A stretch of DNA of 64,000 nt from Symmachiella macrocystis (GCF_007860075.1 NZ_SJPP01000001.1:4189490-4253489); one strand, 5' to 3'. Shown: positions 17,831 through 28,111, numbered from the stretch's first letter. Program-made: numbers and translations. The notes: generated by a model not told the origin, from the sequence alone.

Positions 17831-20041
17831 ATGAAAACGTTCTCGGCGAGTTGTCTGCTACTGCTGTTGCTGGCGCATCCCGCCTGTGGGCAAGTGCCGG
17901 CCGCCGAGCGTAACCCGCCTCCGTTGCCCCCGCAATTTCGCATCCTCAATCCGGGTGTGGTCATCTCCGGTGTCCCGGTTTCAAAAGTGGTCATCGAAGC
18001 CCTCGATCCGGACGGACAACTGGATACCGGTTTCAACGACCGTGCGATGATCGAAGGCATCATCATTCGCACTGCCGGCAAACCCAAGGCGATTCCTCCG
18101 TTTCAACATGGTCTCCTGACGCTCACCACCGACTTCGCCCGCGAGACGAAGGTCTACGTGGAAAGCAACAAAATTTCCGTCCACCGATTGAAGCAGCCAC
18201 AGCGGACTGTCGTGTTGTCGGTCGTACGGATTTCGGGACTGCTCAGCCTATTGCCGCCGCTACTGGCGATTGGCGTTGCCGTTTGGCTGCGGAACGTCAT
18301 TGTCGCACTGTTTGCCAGCGTCTGGGTGGGGGCGGTCATATTAGCGCGAGGCAATTTTTATGCCGGCTTCGTTCGCACGCTCGATACGTACTTGCTGAAT
18401 CAACTAACGCAGCCCAATGATCCAGCGCACTCGCATTTGCTCATTTTACTGTTCACGATGTTTCTCGGCGCGACGATTGGTGTGATGTCGGCCAGCGGCG
18501 GCACGCATGCGCTGGTGGACTCGATGTCGCGGTTTACGCGGACACGTCAGCGGGGCCAGTTGATGACGTGGTGTCTCGGTATGGTCGTGTTCTTTGATGA
18601 TTACGCCAATACCATGCTCGTCGGAACGACGATGCGGCCGGTGACCGATCGTCTGAAAATCTCGCGTGAGAAACTGTCGTTTCTGGTCGATTCCACAGCG
18701 GCCCCGGTCGCCGGTTTGGCGTTGATATCCACGTGGGTGGGATTTGAATTGGGCCAGATCCAGGACACGTATACGATCTTGGGACTCGATTCACAGAGCG
18801 TGTACGAGGTTTTTCTGTTTAGCATCCCTTTTCGATTCTATGCGGTTTATTTGCTGGTGTTCGTCGCTTTGATTGCAATCGTGGGTCATGACTATGGTCC
18901 GATGCTCAAAGCCGAAATCCGTACTTTGGTTTATGACCAACCAGCCGCGCCGGGATCGGCCGTTGCGGTCAATGACTCGCCATCGGTCGACCTGCCCGAT
19001 CGGCCGACTGCTTTCAATGCGATCATTCCCCTGGTCGGTCTCGTTGCATTGGTGTTGCTGGGCCTATGGTTCAGCGGGAGCCGTCTGCTGGATGTCGCCA
19101 ATGCGCAGGCAGTTGCATCGGGTCAGCCGGTGTTGGAAAAAACGATCTGGCGGGTCATCGCATTGGCCGAATCGAACCGCGTGTTGTTTTTTGCGTCCTT
19201 CACGGCCTCACTGGTTGCCATGGCAACGGCATTGCTCTTCAAGTCGTTAACGTTGAATCAAGCGGTCGAAGCTTGGCTGAATGGAGCCAAGAGTATGTTT
19301 TTGGCCGTGGTGATTTTGATCCTGGCGTGGGCCTTGGCCGATATTTGTCAGGCAGGCCAATTGAATACAGCCGGTTTTCTTGTCGAACATACGCAGCAAA
19401 CACTCGCCGTCCAATGGGTGCCGGCCGTGGTGTTTGTTTTGGCGGGTGTGATTTCCCTGGCAACGGGAAGCTCCTTCACGACCATGGGACTGCTGATGCC
19501 GCTGGCGATCACCATCACGCACAGTAAACTGGCCCTGCTCAACCAGGGAGATCCCAGCCATCATTTGATGGTCGCTTCGATCGGAGCGGTCCTGTCCGGC
19601 GCTATTTTTGGTGATCATTGTTCGCCGATTTCCGATACGACGGTCCTTTCGTCGGCCGCCACAAATTGCGACCACCTGGATCACGTCGGCACGCAAGTCC
19701 CGTACGCGCTGACCGTCGCCGGCGTCTCACTACTGTTTGGTTATATCCCCATCGGTTTTGGCTATTCGTTTTTAGTCGCCCTGTTGCCGATGGGGGCCAT
19801 TGTGTTGCTGTTGATCATTCAATTCTACGGCCGATCGGCTGAGACCCAAGCCAATATCATCCTGGCTGAAATCGGCGAAGCGACTCCGGAATCCAACGTC
19901 GCAGACGACGAATCCGAAGAGGCGAATGAGGATGAAGAAAAACGCGAACGCCGCCTGGAACGTGAGGCCGCCGAAGCGGCTGAAGCCGAAGCAGAGGTGG
20001 AAGAAGAGCCGTCGGAAGACGATGAGGGCGGAAAGTATTAA
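17831..20041 (+). CDS. NhaC-family Na+/H+ antiporter with exported N-terminal domain
   Basis: The frame starts GTG-ATG; ATG 17831 gives 736 residues with a signal peptide (MKTFSASCLLLLLLAHPACG). An extracytoplasmic domain of about 115 residues follows, with a beta-rich feel (ILNPGVVISGVPVSKVVIEA). From about residue 130 the protein is an NhaC-type antiporter with many membrane segments and conserved stretches VVFFDDYANTMLVG and GDHCSPISDTTVLSSAA. The C-terminal 60 residues are a Glu-rich cytoplasmic tail. Family members exchange sodium for protons, and some exchange other solutes. The exported N-terminal domain is unusual. No binding partner is encoded nearby, and the histidine kinase gene is about 110 bases upstream. 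Confidence 0.85.
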   Translation: MKTFSASCLLLLLLAHPACGQVPAAERNPPPLPPQFRILNPGVVISGVPVSKVVIEALDPDGQLDTGFNDRAMIEGIIIRTAGKPKAIPPFQHGLLTLTTDFARETKVYVESNKISVHRLKQPQRTVVLSVVRISGLLSLLPPLLAIGVAVWLRNVIVALFASVWVGAVILARGNFYAGFVRTLDTYLLNQLTQPNDPAHSHLLILLFTMFLGATIGVMSASGGTHALVDSMSRFTRTRQRGQLMTWCLGMVVFFDDYANTMLVGTTMRPVTDRLKISREKLSFLVDSTAAPVAGLALISTWVGFELGQIQDTYTILGLDSQSVYEVFLFSIPFRFYAVYLLVFVALIAIVGHDYGPMLKAEIRTLVYDQPAAPGSAVAVNDSPSVDLPDRPTAFNAIIPLVGLVALVLLGLWFSGSRLLDVANAQAVASGQPVLEKTIWRVIALAESNRVLFFASFTASLVAMATALLFKSLTLNQAVEAWLNGAKSMFLAVVILILAWALADICQAGQLNTAGFLVEHTQQTLAVQWVPAVVFVLAGVISLATGSSFTTMGLLMPLAITITHSKLALLNQGDPSHHLMVASIGAVLSGAIFGDHCSPISDTTVLSSAATNCDHLDHVGTQVPYALTVAGVSLLFGYIPIGFGYSFLVALLPMGAIVLLLIIQFYGRSAETQANIILAEIGEATPESNVADDESEEANEDEEKRERRLEREAAEAAEAEAEVEEEPSEDDEGGKY

Positions 20042-20086
20042 GTCCCCGCCCTCAATCGCTCAGTCAATGAACCGCTTGGTCTGCAA

Positions 20087-23000
20087 CTACTTGGTTTCGT
20101 CCACGATCCGCACCTGCATCTCGTCGGAGTTGCCCTTTAGCTCCGGAGCATACATCGCATAGCCGCGCGTCGGCAGGGCGTTGAAGAGGCCGGGGATCTC
20201 CGCCCGCATGCGATAGGCGATGCTGTGTTTACCGCGAGCCAAATGCCGCACGAAGAACGTGACACGGTCATCGCGCAGTTCCATATAGGCTCGCATGCCC
20301 TTACCGCCGTAGCCGCTACGGACTTCGTACGGTTCAAACCCGGCCGCTTTCATGTCTTCGAAGACGAGGTATTCGTAGTCGTTTTTGCTGTCGATTTCTA
20401 ATTCGATTTCGATCAGGTCGCCGCTTTGGATTTGTTCCAGATTGACGAGCTGTTGCCGATCATATTTTTCGACTTTTTGATCGACCGCTTGCCCGCGGGA
20501 GCCGGCGACTTTGACCGTTTTTTCACGCTCGACCAACTTGTAGTACTTGCGATTGACTTTGACTTCTAAACCGGCACGCTTGATGAATTTCTCTAGCGTG
20601 AAAGTCGTCAGGTAGCCGTTGAAATAGAGCGGGCCGGTTCCCTTTTTGCGGAGTTCAATCGTATGCCGACCGGTGGTGATCGCATCGCCCACCAGAACGA
20701 CTTTGTTGTCGAAGCTGAAGAGGTTTTCGGCGTCGATTTTGACTTCCTTCTGTTTTTCGCCGTCGTAGTAGATCTCGACCGTCATGTCCGGCCGGTCTTC
20801 GCCGCTGGCGACCATGTAATCGGCAAGGGCTTCAACACACAACGCCGTGTCGCGAGTGCTGTTCCAGTAGGTGGCGTGCTTGCGATTGTTCAACAGATAT
20901 TTCACCAGCCGCGACGCCTTGCGTGACTTCGGTTCTGTGCGAGCCAGCAATTTGAGGTACATCGCATGCGCCTCAAATTCGCTGCCGTACCAAGACCACC
21001 AATACCCGCCGTTGGGGAGGTTGAGATACGCGGTTTGGTTTTCGTCATCTTCGACGAGGTATTGTTCGATGTTCCGCATGATCATCGCCAACTGTTCAGC
21101 TTGCTGTTGTTTTTGCAGTGCCAAACCAAACAGCGCCATGCCGTAGACCGACAACTTGGTGCGATCGCGATACAAAAACTCTCGCATGTCGGCGCTGGCG
21201 ATGTCGGCGTCGACGAGCACCATATAGACCAGTGCGTCGAGATTATCGGCCCTCGTTTTATACGGTTTCTTTTCGGTGGCTGCGTTTTTGAGCAATTCGA
21301 TTTGCTGATCCTGGTAACGCTTTAACCACTCGACGCCGCGTTCGTACATCCCCGGTACCAGGGCGACGTCGTTGGCCTGGGCCAGTTGCAGGCCGCGAAC
21401 GACGTTGGCTGTCGTGTGCGGATAGGAATGCTCGCCCCATCCGGAGAACCAACCCCAACCGCCGTCGGCCAGTTGCATCTCGGTCAAAGCTTGCAGGTTT
21501 TCGGCAACGATCTCGCGCATGAGGTCCTCGTCGAAGACCGGATCCACGTCGAACCGTTTCCATTGCGTTGCCCGCTGGGCATCGTCGCCGATTTCCTGGG
21601 CATTGAGATTCGTCCGTTTTTCGCGGATGTCTTTGAGGTTCAGTTTCATCCGCAACAAAATGTTCTGCGTGATGACCGCCGGCAAGAACCGATTGAGCGT
21701 GCTTTCGGTCGTCTTATAAGGGTAGTTGATCAGATAAGGCAGCGCATCGACCATCGCGCCGGCCAAACTGGGGGAATAGCGGATTTCTAAGATCGACTCA
21801 TTGATCCGTCGTGCCTCGGGAACGTCGATCGTAAACTTTCCGCTCGTTTCGTCGGGCCGCAACGCACCGGAGAATGACTCCAGCTTGAGCATGCCATGGA
21901 CGTACACCGGGAACTTCATCTGCATCGCGTCCGATTCTTCATCGGTCAGTGCTTTGACGCGAATCGTTGCTTCACCGGGATTGACTACGCTGACCCGCCA
22001 ATCGACACGGACATCGCCGCCGGCCGGCACGGTGATGGTTTGCGTGGTGCCGGATTGTGCTCGCAGCGTGTCGCCGTCCAATTCAAGTTCGACGCGCACT
22101 GATTTGTCCTGGTCCAGATAATTATGCACGTTGGCCGACAGAACCACTTCATCGTTTTGCATGAAAAACCGCGGAGCCTGTAGACGGACGAGCAGGTTTT
22201 TGGCGGTTACGACTTCTGATTCACCTTGCCCGACTTTCGTCCCCTGTCCCATCGCCCAGCTACGGATTTTCCAAGCGGTGAGGTTTTCCGGCATATCCAA
22301 GGTGACTTCCGCTATGCCGTTCTTGTCCGTTTCAAGGGTTCCGACCCACAGGGCGGTATCGGCGAAGTTGCTGCGGACCGTCGGTTCGACAACGTCCCCT
22401 CCGCCGCTGTCTTCGGGGACGGCATCGGCCATGGCCAGCCCTTCAGACGCTTCCATCCGCGTGGCAGCCGGTGCCGCCATGGATTTAGACATCGCGCGGC
22501 CTCGAGATGGGCCGAATCTTGCGCCGCCACCGCCGCGGTTCTCTTTTATGGCACTGTCGGCAATTTCATCGACAACCGTCGCCCCGAACGCGCCCAGAAA
22601 CTGCATGGCGACCTCTTTGGGTTTCAGCATGTTGCCGAAATACCGTGTGAGATTCGATTCGGTCCGCGGTGTATGTCGCCTCCGCCATTTCCAGAAGAAG
22701 GCTTTGATCTCCGGTACGTTTGATCCGCCGGAAATGTATTCCACGCTCTTATCGTAGATCGAGAGCACTGTCGATCCCATGAACGGTTCGCCATCGGTGT
22801 CGGTCAATTTGATGCTGACCTTGGCCGGTTCTCCCGGTTTATACGATTCGGCCGAGGAGGTGACGTCGACGTTTAACACTCGTTTTTCGGGCGGAACGAT
22901 GACTTCGCGCATCCCGGTATGAATCTTGGCGTCGGAAATGGTCATCGCTTCGACGAAGAAGTTGGGCATGTCCTTTTGGACGACCGTCACATCAACAACC

Positions 23001-26000
23001 GTGCTCTTCCCATCCATACGGATCACTTGCGGCGGCAGATAGACGCCGTTGGTGGGTCGCACAAATAACAAAATGGTGGCGTCGCTACGATTGGTATTGA
23101 GCGCCATCCGTACCGTTTCACCCGGTTTGTATTCCCGTTTGTCGGTAATGATTTCGATGTCATCAAAGCGAAACTGTCGGCCGTCAAAGCCATCGCCACG
23201 GACGATGAAGACGTAGGCGCCTTCGATTTCGTGTCCGGCGGCATCGGTCAGTTTATAGGAGAGCCGAAATTGCCCGGCGCGGGAGGCGGCGATTTTTTGT
23301 GACGCCTTGCCCTCGTCATTCGTATTGACGTCCCATGTCTCTTCAACGGTTTCAACCGGTTCATTCTTTTCGTTATAGCTGACGCGGTACAAGGTTAGCT
23401 TTCCGGTCCCTTGCACCGGTTTGTTATCCAGGGTGTGGGCCGAGAAACTGGCGTTGATGTCGTCGCCAACGCGGTAATACCCACGGTCGAGCCAGGTGAA
23501 GACCTTGAACGGTTTGCGGGCGACGAGCACTTTGCCTTTGCCGACGATGGTTCGCCGCGACTCGTCTACGACTTCAGCGGTGATCTCGTAACGGTGGTCG
23601 CTGTTGCCGTGAATTTCTTTGGCCAGCGCCGTATCGATTTCCAAGGCGACGGTGCCGTCTTCGCCGATTTCGACTTCGTTCTCCAGGACCACCTCGGGCG
23701 GATCGTGACGCGCGGGCCACCACCAGCCGACCGGGCGCCGGCAACCCCAGTCGTTCCAACCGGGGTACCAAGTGTAGTCATACCCAAACCACCAGTATCC
23801 CGGACCGTAGAACCAATCCCAAATGCTGGGCGGGTACCATTGTTGTGAATACTTAGAACGCAGGACCTTGTATTTGACCGTTCCGTTGGTGACCGGTGCT
23901 CCGAAGTAATATTTGGCGACGATTTTGGCGGTGATTTTTTCGCCCAGCATGACCGGTTCGTCGGGCGCTTCGACGGTGACTTCGAATTCGGGCTTTTTGT
24001 ATTCCTCGACGCGAAACGAGCCGCCGCCGTGCCCGATGATCTGCAATTGATATGCGCCAAGCGTGGCGTCTTTGGGCAGCGAATACTCCCCGACGATTCC
24101 GCCGTAATCGTCGCTCTTCAGTTTTTCTTCGAAGACTTTTTGCCCACGGCCATCGGTGATGCGAACCGTGAATTCTTGATTCGCAAAGTCCGAGCGGTCC
24201 GCTTGGTCATACTGCGCGTGCCGCACCCAGAACTTGAATTCGACCTTTTGGTTGGGGCGATAGACCGGACGGTCCGTGATCGTAAAGACCTTGGTCTGGT
24301 TGTATTGCTGATCGTAGTACTGACCGTACCACACAGAATTGAAACCGTAATACGCGAAGCGTCCGTCTTTGGTACGAGCGGTGATCAGCCACGTGTAATC
24401 CCTCGGCTGACGTTTGGCGTCGGTGGTGACAATACCGTTTTCGTTGGTGAACTCCGCAAAATTATTGGTGAGCACGCGGAATTGATTGCGGCGATTCTTG
24501 ACTGGTTCCTGACGAAAGCCGAAAAACTCTAAGTTGGCCTTAGGGATCGGCTTGCCGGTGACGGCGTCGGCGACGTAGTACATCACTTGGCCATCCAACT
24601 GCTTCTTGGCGATCACCGTATCGTCCAGCCAAACGATGATGCGGCTGACGTTGCCGTCCTCCAGTTTCGCCGTCAGCAAATAGGCGCCGGCATTTTGGAG
24701 CGGCGTGGTGATGGTGATGCGTTTGTCGAAATGGTTCTCACGGGGCTCCAAATCGAGCGACCAATCGGCGACCTGCTTGCCCAGATATTTGCGTTCGTTT
24801 TGCTGAACAATTCGATACCCAATGTTATCGATGTTCATCTTCTTGTAATCGAGCCGTTGCGGATTGTCGGAGATATATTTTTTAACGTCAGCCAACAATT
24901 CGGGGATGCGGAGTTCATATGCGGTCAGTTGCAAGCGTTTGCCGTTGCGAAAACGATAGTCGATCGTCGCTCCGCTTCGCGCGGGTTGAACGCCGGAGGC
25001 ATCAAACATCCCCCAGTTGTCAACGATCTGCGCCAGTTGCTGTTTTTTGTTGGAGCCGTTTCGATTGGGAAAGCGTTCCAAGCTTTCCCGCCAATACTCC
25101 GCCGACCGGTCATACTGACGACGGTCGGAAAACAGTTGTGCCAATGTCATGAGCGCCTGATCGGCGTAGTGATCCTCCGGCATCTCAGCGACTGATTGGT
25201 AGATTTTGATGAAGTTGAATTCATCGGGGAGCGAAAAGCGTTTGATGCCGGTGGCTAGGCGGGCGATCGTCTCGGTTTCCTTGAGCGTGTGTAGTGCATA
25301 GGTGCCGCTTTCATCCCCCTCGTCGTCGGTTTGCCCGAAGAATCTGGAATAATGAGCCAATGTCGTCACACCAAATTGTTCACGAAGGAACTGCGCGAAG
25401 AACGTGTCGATTTCCGCACGTCGCTGCGGCGCGAACTCCACCACTTGGGAGAGCAACCACCGCCAGCGCTCGCCGTCGGATTGTGAGGCCGCGTAACTTT
25501 CCGGCACATGATAAAAGACCGGTTTGCCCTCGGCATCGACCGCCGCCCCTTGCGTGCTGCCCCCGTAACCATAACGATTTCCGCCGACCTCGTAGTCGGG
25601 CAGCGTCGTCAAGTCGGTCAAATACTGCAACCGCCACGCCTGCCCGCCGCGGCGATTTTGTAATAGCATATTGGCGAAGTCGCGATAGTACTGCGCGACC
25701 TCGGGCTTTGATTGTTCCTCGTCCAGCAGCGGCATGGCTTGCTGCATCAATTGCAACGCCCGCACGCGGTCGCGCTGCTGAGAACTGGCATGTTGCCCAC
25801 CGCCGCGATGTTGCCCCCGCTCGAATTCTCCGGCAATCATGAAACCGTAGTGCGGGCCGTTCTGCAGCGACTGAGCCGCTGCTTTGAGCAACCGCCAATT
25901 GTCGGCATGTTGGGCAATCACTTCGTCGCGAAACGCATCGATCTCATTGGCACGATTTAAGCGCTGCAGACAATTCAAGGCCATCAGGAGATCGGTCCCG

Positions 26001-26191
26001 ACCTCCCGCGGGTTCGCATCCTTGAGTAAGGCACGCCGGCGGAAATCGTCGTATGCCTCTTTGTAATTCCCTTCGTTGAACAATTTTTGGACCTCGCCCT
26101 GTTTGGGGACCACTGAGGCTTGGGCGGCATACGCGCAAGCGGCGCCGACCAGCACGATCATAAGCGATTTCACGTAGAATTTCTGGAACAT
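20087..26191 (-). CDS. Very large secreted alpha-2-macroglobulin-like protein
   Basis: The 2034-residue protein has a signal peptide (FYVKSLMIVLVGAACAYAAQA), then about 600 residues of mostly helical, possibly TPR-like sequence. MG2 and A2M core domains follow, including PVYRPNQKVEFKFWVRHAQ and, near residue 1290, the A2M signature LWVGTLETDKNGIAEV. A Gly/Ala/Met-rich stretch with GGGGARF lies before the A2M domain, where a protease bait region would sit. The helical thioester domain follows (about 1450-1800), but the motif region reads INYPYKTTESTLNRFLP in place of PxGCGEQ, so the thioester is missing. An aromatic-rich insertion lies at about 784-830. It probably acts in the envelope as a protease trap or scaffold. 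The start is ATG 26191. Confidence 0.85.
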   Translation of the reverse strand: MFQKFYVKSLMIVLVGAACAYAAQASVVPKQGEVQKLFNEGNYKEAYDDFRRRALLKDANPREVGTDLLMALNCLQRLNRANEIDAFRDEVIAQHADNWRLLKAAAQSLQNGPHYGFMIAGEFERGQHRGGGQHASSQQRDRVRALQLMQQAMPLLDEEQSKPEVAQYYRDFANMLLQNRRGGQAWRLQYLTDLTTLPDYEVGGNRYGYGGSTQGAAVDAEGKPVFYHVPESYAASQSDGERWRWLLSQVVEFAPQRRAEIDTFFAQFLREQFGVTTLAHYSRFFGQTDDEGDESGTYALHTLKETETIARLATGIKRFSLPDEFNFIKIYQSVAEMPEDHYADQALMTLAQLFSDRRQYDRSAEYWRESLERFPNRNGSNKKQQLAQIVDNWGMFDASGVQPARSGATIDYRFRNGKRLQLTAYELRIPELLADVKKYISDNPQRLDYKKMNIDNIGYRIVQQNERKYLGKQVADWSLDLEPRENHFDKRITITTPLQNAGAYLLTAKLEDGNVSRIIVWLDDTVIAKKQLDGQVMYYVADAVTGKPIPKANLEFFGFRQEPVKNRRNQFRVLTNNFAEFTNENGIVTTDAKRQPRDYTWLITARTKDGRFAYYGFNSVWYGQYYDQQYNQTKVFTITDRPVYRPNQKVEFKFWVRHAQYDQADRSDFANQEFTVRITDGRGQKVFEEKLKSDDYGGIVGEYSLPKDATLGAYQLQIIGHGGGSFRVEEYKKPEFEVTVEAPDEPVMLGEKITAKIVAKYYFGAPVTNGTVKYKVLRSKYSQQWYPPSIWDWFYGPGYWWFGYDYTWYPGWNDWGCRRPVGWWWPARHDPPEVVLENEVEIGEDGTVALEIDTALAKEIHGNSDHRYEITAEVVDESRRTIVGKGKVLVARKPFKVFTWLDRGYYRVGDDINASFSAHTLDNKPVQGTGKLTLYRVSYNEKNEPVETVEETWDVNTNDEGKASQKIAASRAGQFRLSYKLTDAAGHEIEGAYVFIVRGDGFDGRQFRFDDIEIITDKREYKPGETVRMALNTNRSDATILLFVRPTNGVYLPPQVIRMDGKSTVVDVTVVQKDMPNFFVEAMTISDAKIHTGMREVIVPPEKRVLNVDVTSSAESYKPGEPAKVSIKLTDTDGEPFMGSTVLSIYDKSVEYISGGSNVPEIKAFFWKWRRRHTPRTESNLTRYFGNMLKPKEVAMQFLGAFGATVVDEIADSAIKENRGGGGARFGPSRGRAMSKSMAAPAATRMEASEGLAMADAVPEDSGGGDVVEPTVRSNFADTALWVGTLETDKNGIAEVTLDMPENLTAWKIRSWAMGQGTKVGQGESEVVTAKNLLVRLQAPRFFMQNDEVVLSANVHNYLDQDKSVRVELELDGDTLRAQSGTTQTITVPAGGDVRVDWRVSVVNPGEATIRVKALTDEESDAMQMKFPVYVHGMLKLESFSGALRPDETSGKFTIDVPEARRINESILEIRYSPSLAGAMVDALPYLINYPYKTTESTLNRFLPAVITQNILLRMKLNLKDIREKRTNLNAQEIGDDAQRATQWKRFDVDPVFDEDLMREIVAENLQALTEMQLADGGWGWFSGWGEHSYPHTTANVVRGLQLAQANDVALVPGMYERGVEWLKRYQDQQIELLKNAATEKKPYKTRADNLDALVYMVLVDADIASADMREFLYRDRTKLSVYGMALFGLALQKQQQAEQLAMIMRNIEQYLVEDDENQTAYLNLPNGGYWWSWYGSEFEAHAMYLKLLARTEPKSRKASRLVKYLLNNRKHATYWNSTRDTALCVEALADYMVASGEDRPDMTVEIYYDGEKQKEVKIDAENLFSFDNKVVLVGDAITTGRHTIELRKKGTGPLYFNGYLTTFTLEKFIKRAGLEVKVNRKYYKLVEREKTVKVAGSRGQAVDQKVEKYDRQQLVNLEQIQSGDLIEIELEIDSKNDYEYLVFEDMKAAGFEPYEVRSGYGGKGMRAYMELRDDRVTFFVRHLARGKHSIAYRMRAEIPGLFNALPTRGYAMYAPELKGNSDEMQVRIVDETK

Positions 26192-26833
26192 GAATCAACC
26201 CGATATATGATGGAGATAGATTTTGAATAAAAACGGGCGTGCAAGCGTACAGCGATAGCATATCGCATAGCCGAATTTGCCCCAACTACACCGCATGAGA
26301 CGGCAGCGACGCGGCGAAAGTTCCGGAAAAACGCCCCGGAACATAAAATCGCGGCCTGCTTCCACGGTTGTCGGCGGCGCAACCGTTAGGATAAGTTATT
26401 GCGGACCATTCACGATCCGGCGATGCTCCGGTTGAGCCGCATCGCTACTCTAGGCGTGATTTGCAAAATCGTTAGCTCGCATGACAAAAATGGGAGTCAC
26501 ACACCACAGCATTACCCCAGCCCAATAAACCCTATAGCAAGCCCCTTCACGCACACCAGCGACCAACGGGAGCGGACCACGCCACACCGAGCGGAAGCTC
26601 GAACCCGCCGGCGGTCGTCACCGCCCGCCGCCTGGAAATGCCGACAAGCCTTCCGTGGGGGGCGGAAGGCTTGTCGGTTTCGTTTGGCCCATTTGAGGAA
26701 GGCAAGAACCAGGGTGGGGGACAATGCGGGGGGCATTCACCTGTGGTTATCGACAATCCGATGGGCGTGAGTCGACGCTCGGTTGGGGAGGTCCGAACGC
26801 TCGTTCGTACCGGCTATTGCCGGCGGCACTGGG
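26192..26833. other. Intergenic region with hairpin, no gene
   Basis: The left part holds the promoter of the A2M-like gene. The central part is GC-rich with inverted repeats, including a 15-bp perfect stem (26641-26677). The right part follows the stop of the metallopeptidase gene. No coding frame with supporting evidence was found; apparent short frames have no start or conserved motif. Confidence 0.5.
26641..26677. repeat. Perfect 15-bp hairpin
   Basis: CCGACAAGCCTTCCG pairs with CGGAAGGCTTGTCGG around a 7-base G-rich loop. On the plus strand it is followed by TTTCGTTT; on the minus strand, the transcription direction of both flanking genes, no T-run follows. It lies about 157 bases downstream of the metallopeptidase stop. 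It may be a transcript-end hairpin or part of a dispersed repeat. Confidence 0.6.
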
Positions 26834-28111
26834 TCATTGTCGCGATGTTCGGTCGGGGAATTCCGAACGTTTCTTTGTGCGACGGTCTGCGGAGATCTGT
26901 CGTTGATTTGAGGTCTTGCTGCCGGGCCAGCTTCTAGGCGTCTCGGTTGTTTCCGGCAGGTCTGTGGTATTGGAATTAGTTCGCCGTCGTGAGCGAACAT
27001 TTGTTTGTTCTCTGCGATTTGCAGCAGCAATGGTTTGCGAGGTAGCCATGGCCGGCAGGGCGCGGCCGGAGGTGCGAATGGCAATCCAACCATCGTTGCC
27101 GCTACGCGAATTGGTCTTCGTGTTGGGACGCGTTTGTCGTGCCGCCGCTGCCAAGGCGGTTGGCTGTGTTGTGCGACGGGGGCGGGCTGCGACTTTAGGC
27201 CGCGGAGCCACTAAGCGGCTCAGTGGACCGTTTTTGGCGGCCACACCGGATTGAAGTTCTGCTTCCGGCTCATCGGGCGTTTGCGAGCGGACGACCAGGT
27301 TTTCGTTGTTACGATTGTTCGAGTTTCCAGCAGCTAAGAGAGGTGCTTCCTGTCTGTCGAGGCGCGGGCATCCCTCTTCAATCCAATTCTCCCAACGTTT
27401 TTCCAATGATTCCAAATTGTGGTAACCGTAGTGTTTTTTGATGGCACGATCCCAGCCCAGTTTTTCTGATTCGGCGAGAAATTTCAGGTAGCACTCCTTG
27501 CCCTCAGTTTGCACCAATAACTCGGCCAACGTATATCCCTGAGCATACAAGCTCAACACGGCTTGCGGGTCTTTGGGATATTCTTTCATGCTCAATAATT
27601 TCCGCAGCGGAATTCGCTGGCTGGTATGTAGGATTTGTTTGACGGTCATCAGTTGGCGTCTTTTTTCCGACTCGTGTTCGGCCAACGTGGCCGCTCCTTC
27701 ATCGGCCCAACGCGGTAACGGACGGCGAAAGTGACAGGCGAAGATGGTGTGGCTGACTTCGTGGGGAATGACCGAATCCAACACGCGTTCCAGCGAGCCT
27801 TGGACGACCATATTCCAGCCAAAAACTTCCATTTGGCCCGACTTGCCACGATCGAAGGAGAACGATGTATATCCGCCGGCTCCCAGTTGGCCGACTTTGA
27901 CTTTGACAGGGCAGGGGGAATACCAGTTGGGCAATTCGTGTCCCAACCAAGCCATCGCCAATTCGCGACGATGATGCTCAGCATGTTGAGCCACTTGTTG
28001 GGCCATTTTTTCGGTGGGTGCGGTAACGGTAAAGTTCGGGGATTGATAACTTGCGCCCATCGATGTGATGGCAGCGGCGGCAAGCGCGAGTCGAATCAGG
28101 AGAGCATCCAT
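26834..28111 (-). CDS. Exported gluzincin-like zinc metallopeptidase with basic tail
   Basis: From ATG 28111 the 425-residue protein begins with a short signal-like hydrophobic stretch. The zinc motif HEVSH (His117, Glu118, His121) is followed by PRWADEGAA with Glu138 as the likely third ligand, the pattern of the MA-like/gluzincin peptidase domain (about residues 20-260). A helical stretch with KKHYGYHNLESLEKRWENW completes it. From about residue 270 the sequence is low complexity, rich in Arg, Thr, Ser and Asn, and probably disordered. The natural substrate is unknown. The tail may be a linker or could reflect a frameshift, but no alternative frame is better supported. It is co-directional with the A2M gene downstream, with a gap of 640 bases. 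Confidence 0.75.
   Translation of the reverse strand: MDALLIRLALAAAAITSMGASYQSPNFTVTAPTEKMAQQVAQHAEHHRRELAMAWLGHELPNWYSPCPVKVKVGQLGAGGYTSFSFDRGKSGQMEVFGWNMVVQGSLERVLDSVIPHEVSHTIFACHFRRPLPRWADEGAATLAEHESEKRRQLMTVKQILHTSQRIPLRKLLSMKEYPKDPQAVLSLYAQGYTLAELLVQTEGKECYLKFLAESEKLGWDRAIKKHYGYHNLESLEKRWENWIEEGCPRLDRQEAPLLAAGNSNNRNNENLVVRSQTPDEPEAELQSGVAAKNGPLSRLVAPRPKVAARPRRTTQPTALAAAARQTRPNTKTNSRSGNDGWIAIRTSGRALPAMATSQTIAAANRREQTNVRSRRRTNSNTTDLPETTETPRSWPGSKTSNQRQISADRRTKKRSEFPDRTSRQ

Noticed and set aside
26596-26620. Possible T-loop of a tRNA (GGGTTCGAGC on the minus strand)
   Set aside because: The neighbouring stems do not pair (T-arm, acceptor and anticodon arms cannot be drawn), so no tRNA is called.
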